Origin: Pseudomonas helvetica | Lineage (GTDB): Bacteria > Pseudomonadota > Gammaproteobacteria > Pseudomonadales > Pseudomonadaceae | Length of the DNA stretch: 64,000 nt | Direction: 5' to 3' | Assembly (NCBI RefSeq): GCF_039908645.1 | Contig: NZ_CP150917.1 | Location: 4,351,501-4,415,500 of the forward strand | Shown: positions 57,224 to 64,000 of the stretch, piece by piece | Position numbering within the stretch: position 1 is the first letter of the stretch | Layout of the letters: each line of letters begins with the position of its first letter | The notes under the pieces: model-generated | Told to the model about the DNA's origin: nothing | Databases searched by the model: none | Seen by the model: the letters and a program-made list of their open reading frames with translations, nothing else | Translations under genes and position numbers: made by a program

Positions 57224-57382
57224 TTTGCTCTCCCACTCCAGCGGCCAAACCGCTCAGAACATACTTTGGTAGAGACAACGCGAAGCCCATCAAGAAAGTT
57301 ATCCGGCAGCCTCATCAGCAAGATAGAAGCAACCGCCTGCTCCATGGGCATCGCCATGTCACCCAACGGGAATTGCCTACTA

Positions 57383-57574
57383 TTAGCAGGCACCACCTTT
57401 GACCGCAGCGCACAGCGCTGTAATTTGGGTATTCACCGCGCCCCCAAGCTTCACGAACATTGCGGCGACAGCCACCGTAATCAGCCCACCGGCCACTGCG
57501 TATTCCACAATGGTCAGACCGTCTTCATCTTTGGCGAACTTCAGTACCGAAGCCTTGATAGTTTGCAGAGTCAT
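57383..57574 (-). CDS. flp: Flp type IVb pilin, copy 2
   Basis: A 63-residue paralogue of the downstream Flp, identical over 'KFAKDEDGLTIVEYAVAGG' and differing in the C-terminal half ('MFVKLGGAVNTQITALCAAVKGGAC'), which also has two Cys. ATG at 57574 follows GAGGTGG; a GTG nine bases upstream was rejected. It is the promoter-proximal gene of the leftward Tad operon. The 159 bp between the copies contain no evident terminator. Confidence 0.92.
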   Translation of the reverse strand: MTLQTIKASVLKFAKDEDGLTIVEYAVAGGLITVAVAAMFVKLGGAVNTQITALCAAVKGGAC

Positions 57575-58006
57575 TTTGCCCACCTCACTCGAATGTTGTT
57601 CTTCCGGGGAGCAGCACTTTTTGCACTGCTTGTAGCTACCTTAGTCAGGGCATCCCCAAGGGGGTTAGGAGGATTTTGCGCATCGCTAGGACTTTTTTGC
57701 GGGCACTACCAATCACTGGATAATTGGCGTCTGTAGAAGGAAAAGAAGGGAAAGGAAAGGCTCTAAACAAGGAACGGACGGCAAAGGCTATTACCCTTGT
57801 TTCACAAGCGATGAACGGTTGATCCTGTATCCGCCGCCAACACGCCAATAAACAACCGTCCGACACTGACTGACAAGCAAACCATAGAGCGAATAGAACT
57901 AAATTCGGGCTTTCTTATCAGGATTTAGTCTGCAAAGCGATATCACATTGACAATACTACTCAGCGGATAGAGGCACGAAGAACCTCAAACGCCAGAGCT
58001 AAACAC

Positions 58007-58873
58007 ATGACGTCAAACGTGATCAGGAAACCATCACTACTCTGGTTCGATCGGACCCACGATCGGTCCACCCCGGAACTCATGGCGCAGTTCGAGCACG
58101 CCTGCGACTGCAAACTGGCGAAAGGCTCCACATTTTCCAGCGGGATGCAGGCCGACATGATCTGCATCCATTTTGATCGCCCCGACACACCTGGCCTGAG
58201 GATGCTGCTGGAGATCAAACGCACCGCACCGGCCATTCCGATCACCATGTTCACCGTGCAGCACTCCGAAGAGCTGGCCGTATGGGCGATGCGTTCGTGT
58301 GTCTGGGAATACATGGTGCTGCCCCTTTCCGCCGCCGAAAAGAATCGCTACCTGACGGCTGTCGTTCAGTTGCACGAGCTACGCCGCAATGTTCGCGACC
58401 AACGCAAGACGATGCAGATCGACCACTCCCCGACCCTTCCGGGCAGTATCCGGATGACGCCGGAACACCAAAAACACCAGGCGTTGAGCAATGTGCTGCT
58501 GTACATCGATCAGCACTTTCGGGACAACATCGATCAGCGGGATGTGGCCAAACGCTGCGGCATGACCACCTTTCGCTTCAGCCGCCTGTTCAAGGAAGCC
58601 TACGGACTCGGCTTCATGGATTACATCCTGAACAAACGCATGAATTTTGCGAAGGAATTGCTCGGCAACAGCCAGATGCCTATCACCAGCATCGGCTATG
58701 AAGCCGGTTTCAAGGACCCCTCCTACTTCGCTCGTGCCTTCAAGCATTTCGCCAACTGCACACCCAGCGAATATCGCTTGGCGCACCAGCAGCTTAGAGC
58801 GTCGGTGGTTGCAGAGCTGGATGAAACAACCGCTGAAGTGCTGGATAACCTGATCCATAGCCTGGGAGGCTGA
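58007..58873 (+). CDS. AraC-type regulator with a degenerate receiver-like domain
   Basis: A 288-residue protein. Residues 9-115 align to a response-regulator receiver, but the phosphoacceptor Asp position is His55 ('ADMICIHFDRPD') and the conserved Lys is Leu105 ('YMVLPLS'), so phosphorylation is unlikely. Residues about 165-260 are an AraC DNA-binding domain with both helix-turn-helix units ('DVAKRCGMTTFRFSRLFKEAYG', 'ITSIGYEAGFKDPSYFARAFK'). It is divergent from flp with 432 bp between, so it is the likely regulator of the Tad locus, a place held by PprB in P. aeruginosa. Confidence 0.85.
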   Translation: MTSNVIRKPSLLWFDRTHDRSTPELMAQFEHACDCKLAKGSTFSSGMQADMICIHFDRPDTPGLRMLLEIKRTAPAIPITMFTVQHSEELAVWAMRSCVWEYMVLPLSAAEKNRYLTAVVQLHELRRNVRDQRKTMQIDHSPTLPGSIRMTPEHQKHQALSNVLLYIDQHFRDNIDQRDVAKRCGMTTFRFSRLFKEAYGLGFMDYILNKRMNFAKELLGNSQMPITSIGYEAGFKDPSYFARAFKHFANCTPSEYRLAHQQLRASVVAELDETTAEVLDNLIHSLGG

Positions 58874-58895
58874 GATATTTTTATAACGCGCACAC

Positions 58896-58925
58896 AAAAA
58901 CGCCGCTCAGTGAGCGGCGTTTTTG
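58896..58925. terminator. Bidirectional terminator between the AraC gene and the tRNA genes
   Basis: AAAAACGCCGCTCA and TGAGCGGCGTTTTT are perfect complements around a two-base centre. It ends both the rightward regulator gene and the leftward tRNA operon. Confidence 0.93.
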
Positions 58926-58932
58926 TTAAATA

Positions 58933-59008
<76 letters not shown>

Positions 59009-59010
59009 AA

Positions 59011-59086
59011 TGGCGTCCCCTAGGGGACTCGAACCCCTGTTACCGCCGTGAAAGGGCGGTGTCCTAGGCCACTAGACGAAGGGGAC
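59011..59086 (-). tRNA. tRNA-Glu (TTC)
   Basis: A full 76 nt tRNA on the minus strand: acceptor GTCCCCT, anticodon loop CCTTTCACG (TTC), T loop GTTCGAGTC, encoded CCA. It precedes the tRNA-Gly by two bases and equals the copy at 59269-59344. Confidence 0.96.
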
Positions 59087-59190
59087 ACGCTACCCGGAAC
59101 ACATGGTGTGTGTTTCGGTGTCCAGCCCCGCATCCGAAGACTTGGTTCTGGTTTCACTCAGCCCTGCCCGAAAGCAAAGCCGTTTAAAAT

Positions 59191-59266
<76 letters not shown>

Positions 59267-59268
59267 AT

Positions 59269-59344
59269 TGGCGTCCCCTAGGGGACTCGAACCCCTGTTA
59301 CCGCCGTGAAAGGGCGGTGTCCTAGGCCACTAGACGAAGGGGAC
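59269..59344 (-). tRNA. tRNA-Glu (TTC), second copy
   Basis: Identical to the tRNA-Glu at 59011-59086. It is the first gene of the leftward four-tRNA operon. Confidence 0.96.
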
Positions 59345-59406
59345 ACACGTACAACATTCACTCCCTACCGCGTTTCGCTGTGTGCTTTCCGCTGTAAGTG
59401 GCGCGC

Positions 59407-59435
59407 ATTCTATGGATGGATTGAGGGGTCGTCAA
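59407..59435 (-). promoter_or_regulatory. Sigma-70 promoter of the tRNA operon
   Basis: On the minus strand TTGACG (59430-59435), a 17 bp spacer and TAGAAT (59407-59412) are followed by GC-rich sequence GCGCGCC, the discriminator of stringently controlled stable RNA promoters. The rest of the 358 bp gap up to 59702 shows no gene. Confidence 0.85.
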
Positions 59436-59702
59436 CCCCCAACTATAAATTTATTTAAATCAATGACTTCGCCCCCCTTTAAGGGGCAATTCCGGGTTTT
59501 CGTCCGACCGGGGTTTGACGCCTATATTCTGTCACTCGCCAAGGCGCTATAGTCCTCTCCAGCAGATGATGGCAATGTGCACCCACCCACACATTGCCTA
59601 TATAGACAGCGCAAAGGCTCGATCCAACTCGTCGCGCCACCCTATGCGCCCCCAGGCTTAGCCACTACACTCGCACGCAAACCCTATAAAGAGGTCTTCA
59701 CG

Positions 59703-60473
59703 GTGACACCACTCATGATCACCCTGCTAGTAATAGTCGGGATCGCAATATTGATCGCCATTGGCTACATGAACCATGTGGTGGAAAACAATAAACTGGA
59801 AAAGGCCCGCACCAAGGTCGAACTCAATGATCGATTGCGCCGCTGTGGCGAAATCACCGAGACCTTCCCTGGCCAACTGATGACTCCGGCGCTCAAGCTG
59901 CTGCTGACGCGACTGGAACTCAACGTCTGCCAACGCCTGCTCAATCTGGATAAAACCAATTCGACGGCCAAAGCCCGCATCGAGGAACTGCGTGCACTGG
60001 TCGCACGAGGTGAATCGATTCCGGTCAACAACCCACCGGCACCGATCCAGACTGAAGCCAAGGCCAAGGACGTACGCTTTTTGCTTGAAGCCTTGCATGG
60101 CCAGATCACTCGCGCAGCACAGGACGGTTTCCTGCCAACCAACGAAGCCAAGCGCTGGATTCGTGAAGTTCGCCACATCCTGGTATTGCTGCACATCGAG
60201 TTCTTCAACAACCTCGGTCAACATGCGCTGCAGCAGGAACAACCTGGGCAAGCCCGCCTGGCGTTCGAACGTGGCGTGCAATACTTGCGCAAACAGCAAG
60301 ACCCGCAGGTTTACAGCGAGCAGTTGCAGTACCTGGAAAAACTGTTGGCGCGCGCCAACTCCATGGTGCTGACCAACATTGCACCGGTGGAAGGCGAAGT
60401 TAACGAGTTGACCGAAGGCCTCAAGGACGTGGAAGCCGACGCAGACTGGAAGAAGAAAGCTATCTACGACTGA
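59703..60473 (+). CDS. Conserved membrane-anchored protein of unknown function
   Basis: A 256-residue protein with one N-terminal transmembrane helix (about residues 5-24, 'MITLLVIVGIAILIAIGYM') and a long, mostly helical, Arg/Glu/Leu-rich cytoplasmic part with a TPR-like stretch ('FFNNLGQHALQQEQPGQARLAFERGVQYLRKQ'). No enzyme motif is seen. GTG at 59703 follows AAAGAGG at seven bases; ATG at 59715 is the alternative. It lies alone between the tRNA operon and a REP pair. Confidence 0.82.
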   Translation: MTPLMITLLVIVGIAILIAIGYMNHVVENNKLEKARTKVELNDRLRRCGEITETFPGQLMTPALKLLLTRLELNVCQRLLNLDKTNSTAKARIEELRALVARGESIPVNNPPAPIQTEAKAKDVRFLLEALHGQITRAAQDGFLPTNEAKRWIREVRHILVLLHIEFFNNLGQHALQQEQPGQARLAFERGVQYLRKQQDPQVYSEQLQYLEKLLARANSMVLTNIAPVEGEVNELTEGLKDVEADADWKKKAIYD

Positions 60474-60487
60474 TAGTGGTAACACCC

Positions 60488-60627
60488 GTGGCGAGGGAGC
60501 TTGCTCCCGCTGGGTCGCGAAGCGACCCTCCCCCTTCGCTCAGTTCAGTCAGACCGCAAGTACCGCTGTACAACTGCTGCACCCGAGCACGGACCGTGCT
60601 GACGGGAGCACAAGCTCCTTCGCCACA
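60488..60627. repeat. Diverged REP inverted pair
   Basis: A REP arm GTGGCGAGGGAGCTTGCTCC (from 60488) is matched by an inverted, mutated arm ending at 60627 (ACGGGAGCACAAGCTCCTTC). The spacer of about 85 bp is longer than in the other pairs. Confidence 0.75.
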
Positions 60628-60632
60628 CACGC

Positions 60633-62600
60633 TTACAATCTGAAATGCCCCACCATCCCCTTCAGCTCAACCCCCAATTGCGCCAGTTCGATACTCGACG
60701 TGGCATTGCCTTGCATGGCCACCGAGGATTGATCGGCACTGGCACGGATGCTGGTCACGCTGCGATTGATCTCTTCGGCAACCGAACTCTGTTGTTCGGC
60801 CGCTGCAGCGATCTGCTGGTTCATCTGCTGAATCAGCGAGACCGCCGCAGCGATACTGCCCAGCGCACTCTCGGTCTGTAGCGCATCACTGACGGCGAGC
60901 TTGACCAACTCACCGCTGCTCTGTATTTGCTGCACCGATGCCTGCGCAGCGGAACGCAAGGCACTCACCAGACGTTCGATTTCTTCTGTGGATTGCTGGG
61001 TACGCTTGGCCAGGGCCCGGACTTCATCGGCAACCACGGCAAAGCCCCTGCCCTGCTCACCCGCTCGCGCTGCCTCGATGGCCGCATTGAGTGCCAGCAG
61101 GTTGGTCTGCTCGGCGACGCTCTTGATCACGCTGAGGACAGTGCCAATGTTCTGGATTTCCGCACTGAGGCTTTCGATGCTGGAACTGGCCGACGTCGCC
61201 GAGTCAGCCAATTGCTCGATGCGCTGCATGCTCTGACGCACGACCTGCTGACCGGTTTCGACCTTGCCGTCTGCCGTCTGCGCTGCCAGTGCAGCTTCCT
61301 CGGCATTGCGCGCAACGTCATGCACGGTCGCGGTCATCTGATTCATCGCGGTGGCAACTTGCTCGGTCTCTTCTTTCTGGCTGCTGACTTCCAGGTTGGT
61401 CTGCTCGGTCACCGCCGAGAGCGATTGCGCGGAATTCGCAAGCTGCTCGATACCCGCCTGCAAGCCGCTGACAATGCTGCTCAACCCCGCGCCCATTTGC
61501 TGCATGGCCTGCATCAACTGGCCGATTTCATCACGCCGTGTCACCTGCACGGTCGCGCTCAGATCGCCCGCCGCAATTTTCTGGGCGACGAGAATCACAC
61601 TGCGCAGTGGCGCAACGATCAAGCGAGTAATCACCCACGCGGCAATCAGCCCGACCAGCAACGCAAGCGCCGAAGACGCAATGATCAACACCGAATTCTT
61701 CTTCAGTTCTGCCTGCATCGACTGGTCCTCGGCCGCGTAAGCCTGGTCGACCCGCTGCACCACTTCGGCGGCGCGCTCATGCAACTGCTGATAGACCTTT
61801 TTCTCCTGACTCAGCAGTCCCGTGTACTCGGCAAGTTTTTCGCTGAAACTGGCGATATGCCCGGCCACTTCGTTGAGCACTGTCTGGTAGCCCGCATCCT
61901 TGACCGCGCCCTTCAATGCCTCAACCTGGGTCAATGCCTGGTCGGCCTGTTCAATCTTGCCTTGCTCGGCACTTTCATCACTGGCCTTGCGGCTTTGATC
62001 CAGGCGCACTCGCGCCTCATTCATGGCCTGCAACATCAGCCTCGATACCTGACTGACCTGATTGGCCTGCTCGATAAACTCAGCGCCCTCCTTGCCTTGC
62101 GTATCCTTGAGCGCATAAGCACCATCGTCGGCAAGGCCAGCTTGCAGCACATCAAGGTTATTGGCCACGCTGGACACCGACCAACTGGCCATTTCCAGCG
62201 CCAGTTCCTTGGACTGGGTCAGTTCGACGAATTCATCGAAGGCTTTGCGGTAAGCCCCCAGCGACTGCTCGACATCATTCATCACCGGAACGTTAGCTGC
62301 CGACTGAGCCTTGAGTTGCGTTGCGAGGGCGACCAACGCGTCAACACCCTTGTGCAAGGCATCGACGGTTTTCGGATCACTGTGCAAGGCGTATTCCTGC
62401 TCAAGCAAACGCACCTTGAGCAGGCCACTGTTGAGCGACGACATCTGCTTGAGCCCGTCGAAGCGCTGGCTGATGGTTTGCAAGGACCAGACGCCGATAG
62501 CGGCCACCACGGCCGTCAACATCAGGACCAGAATAAAACCGACACCCAGTTTTTTTGCCATACCGAGGTTGGCAAAACGTCCTTGCACGGCCGAAATCAT
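60633..62600 (-). CDS. Methyl-accepting chemotaxis protein with HBM-like sensor domain
   Basis: A 655-residue chemoreceptor: first transmembrane helix near residues 20-42 ('[22 protein letters not shown]'), a periplasmic all-helical region of about 250 residues typical of the HBM (helical bimodular) domain, a second helix ('[21 protein letters not shown]'), HAMP, and the signalling domain with the tip '[44 protein letters not shown]'. No C-terminal CheR-binding pentapeptide is present. ATG at 62600 follows AAGGGGG; longer starts are possible. HBM receptors often sense TCA-cycle acids or purines, but the ligand here is unknown. Confidence 0.9.
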   Translation of the reverse strand: MISAVQGRFANLGMAKKLGVGFILVLMLTAVVAAIGVWSLQTISQRFDGLKQMSSLNSGLLKVRLLEQEYALHSDPKTVDALHKGVDALVALATQLKAQSAANVPVMNDVEQSLGAYRKAFDEFVELTQSKELALEMASWSVSSVANNLDVLQAGLADDGAYALKDTQGKEGAEFIEQANQVSQVSRLMLQAMNEARVRLDQSRKASDESAEQGKIEQADQALTQVEALKGAVKDAGYQTVLNEVAGHIASFSEKLAEYTGLLSQEKKVYQQLHERAAEVVQRVDQAYAAEDQSMQAELKKNSVLIIASSALALLVGLIAAWVITRLIVAPLRSVILVAQKIAAGDLSATVQVTRRDEIGQLMQAMQQMGAGLSSIVSGLQAGIEQLANSAQSLSAVTEQTNLEVSSQKEETEQVATAMNQMTATVHDVARNAEEAALAAQTADGKVETGQQVVRQSMQRIEQLADSATSASSSIESLSAEIQNIGTVLSVIKSVAEQTNLLALNAAIEAARAGEQGRGFAVVADEVRALAKRTQQSTEEIERLVSALRSAAQASVQQIQSSGELVKLAVSDALQTESALGSIAAAVSLIQQMNQQIAAAAEQQSSVAEEINRSVTSIRASADQSSVAMQGNATSSIELAQLGVELKGMVGHFRL

Positions 62601-62731
62601 TGCTCGTAACCCCCTTCCCATACTCAATGGCAACACGACCATTTTCTGTTGTTGCAGATTCGCAATGGGGTGCACCCAAGCACAAGCCTTTGGCGCCGCG
62701 ATAATGGCAAAAAGCTACGCGTGAGTCGTTT

Positions 62732-64000
62732 TCAGAACGGTCGAAGTCGATCCGGTAAGGCGCACGCCTGAAAAAACGCCTGTGCCCGAGGATCGTTGGC
62801 ATAAGCCACATTGATACGCAGCCAATCGATGGTCTCGCCACTGGGGCTGAAGGCCGTCCTGGAGGACAGCACGATACCGAATGAGTGAGCCAGCGTGCGC
62901 ACCCATGCCGATTCGTGCTCTCGTGGTCGGGCCCAAATGTACAACCCGCCCGCAGGCTTGCCGAACACCTCCCAGTCGGCGTCTTCAAGCACCAGCAATG
63001 TCGCCGCCATATCCCGCTTCAATCGCTGACGCTGGCGCTGTACCAGTTTGCGGTAGGCGCCATTGGCCAACAGACTGCTCAGCACCGACTCGCAAAACCG
63101 CGAAGCTCCCAGGCTGGTAATCATCTTCATGTCTGCCAGGCGCGCAATGATTGCAGCGCTGGCCACGACATAACCGACCCGCAGCGAACTGCTGAGGGTT
63201 TTCGAAAAGCTGCCGACATAGACCACGCTCTGACCCGCGTCCATTGCCGCCAGGCGGGTGCCGGCACTGCCCTGGAAGTCAGCGTAGACGTCATCCTCGA
63301 CGATGATTAACTCATGACGCTTGGCCAATTGCAGAATCCGTTGCGCAACGGCGGGTGCCAGGCTACTGCCGGTCGGATTGTGGAACAGGCTATTGATGAA
63401 CAACGCACGGGGATTGTTCGCGCTCAACAAGGCCTCAAGCACTTCAATGTCCGGGCCGCGAGAGGTCCTTGGTACTTCCAGCAACCTGACACCATGCAAC
63501 TTGAGCAGCTTGAACAGATTCGAATACCCCGGACTTTCGACCACCACGCAATCACCCGGCTTGAGCAGCGTCCGTACGATCAGATCAAGCCCGTGAGTAG
63601 CTCCCGTAGTGGTGAGAACCTGGTTCTCATCGACGGTAATACTCATCTGTTGCAAGCGTTTGAGGATCTGTTGGCGCAAGACCGGCAACCCGTATGAAGG
63701 GCTGTAGTTGAACAGTCCGGCCATGTCGGTACGCGAAACCTGGCGAATGGCATAACTGAGATCGTCGCTCTCGCGCCAGCTTTCGGGCAGACCACCACGC
63801 CCCAGCGGCAACATGCCCAACGGGTCGTCGACCAACCCGACACTGTTTGCGTCAGCCGCCATGGGGCCCGCTAGGTCAGCGCAACGATGGGTCGCACCCA
63901 AAGGCCCGGCAACGAAAAAACCCGAGCCATGACGCGATGCCAGCACGCCTTGGGCGACCATGCGCTCATACGCCTCGATGACACTGGACTGACTGAGCAG
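62732..64000 (-). CDS. MocR/PdxR-type regulator: GntR domain fused to aminotransferase (5' end outside window)
   Basis: The frame is open to the window edge; 423 codons are seen. The first 30 contain the end of a GntR winged helix ('SSVIEAYERMVAQGVLASRHGSGFFV'), the rest is a fold-type I aminotransferase domain: 'YSPSYGLPVLRQQIL', 'TTGATHGLDLIVRTLL', Asp/Tyr in 'IIVEDDVYADF', PLP Lys in 'VGSFSKTLSSSLRVGYVV'. MocR proteins are transcription factors that use PLP to sense amines or amino acids. It is transcribed toward the chemoreceptor gene; the target is unknown. Confidence 0.9.
   Translation of the reverse strand: MLSQSSVIEAYERMVAQGVLASRHGSGFFVAGPLGATHRCADLAGPMAADANSVGLVDDPLGMLPLGRGGLPESWRESDDLSYAIRQVSRTDMAGLFNYSPSYGLPVLRQQILKRLQQMSITVDENQVLTTTGATHGLDLIVRTLLKPGDCVVVESPGYSNLFKLLKLHGVRLLEVPRTSRGPDIEVLEALLSANNPRALFINSLFHNPTGSSLAPAVAQRILQLAKRHELIIVEDDVYADFQGSAGTRLAAMDAGQSVVYVGSFSKTLSSSLRVGYVVASAAIIARLADMKMITSLGASRFCESVLSSLLANGAYRKLVQRQRQRLKRDMAATLLVLEDADWEVFGKPAGGLYIWARPREHESAWVRTLAHSFGIVLSSRTAFSPSGETIDWLRINVAYANDPRAQAFFQACALPDRLRPF

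Noticed and set aside
57645..57866. A leftward 73-codon frame upstream of flp
   Set aside because: Its start lacks a ribosome binding site and its sequence has no family pattern; the stretch is better read as the flp/AraC control region.
57951..57980. TTGACA near 57951 as a promoter of the AraC gene
   Set aside because: No acceptable -10 box lies at 16-18 bp; the best match is at 15 bp and weak.

Overview
The window is chromosomal DNA from a pseudomonad, most likely of the Pseudomonas fluorescens group. The basis is the protein sequences (PilZ, AcpP, RNase E, FadE and others), the high GC content, several Pseudomonas-type REP inverted repeats, the RgsA small RNA, and a gene order matching from memory the P. 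aeruginosa block PA2957-PA2985 followed by a block like PA2811-PA2817. No database was searched. I saw no insertion sequence, phage or CRISPR array. The interesting parts are accessory islands between conserved blocks.

Region 1 (1-15600): a TetR regulator (cut by the window edge), a class V aminotransferase and the small RNA RgsA. These are followed by a long leftward housekeeping series: tatD, pilZ, holB, tmk, mltG, pabC, fabF, acpP, fabG, fabD, plsX, rpmF, yceD, which links fatty acid synthesis to DNA replication and cell wall genes. maf lies divergently, and sppA, a HAD phosphatase and rluC follow. Region 2 (15603-19570): rne with a leader of about 675 nt. Region 3 (19600-30110): a molybdenum hydroxylase cassette (iorA, iorB, mocA-like) and a leftward envelope cluster (comEC, exbB, exbD, lpxK, a Trm112-like protein, kdsB, ptpA, murB).

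Region 4 (30240-43820): a DUF2062 membrane protein and a DUF6124-type gene behind a long, apparently structured leader RNA. Then come an ABC-2 exporter, a GST, a transglutaminase-like protein, FadE, a PA2817-family protein, a LysR regulator, an AlaX-type tRNA editing protein and a second DUF6124-type gene. A hisJQMP-like amino acid ABC transporter closes the region, with a HutC-like palindrome upstream.

Region 5 (44390-58930): a complete Tad/Flp pilus locus in an unusual convergent layout. The secretin rcpA, a TPR lipoprotein and a DUF3613 protein run rightward. Two flp pilins, the prepilin peptidase, an extra AAA+ ATPase, rcpC, tadG, two TadE-like pseudopilins, tadZ, tadA, tadB and tadC run leftward, meeting at a shared terminator. 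An AraC-type regulator with a receiver-like domain lacking the phosphoacceptor Asp is divergent from flp.

Region 6 (58930-64000): a duplicated tRNA-Gly/tRNA-Glu pair, a membrane-anchored protein of unknown function, a chemoreceptor with an HBM-like sensor domain, and a MocR-type regulator cut by the window edge.

The best candidates for something little described are the leader RNA before the first DUF6124-type gene, with a possible pseudoknot and alternative pairing near the ribosome binding site, and the pairing of the non-canonical AAA+ ATPase with the pseudo-receiver AraC regulator in the Tad locus.
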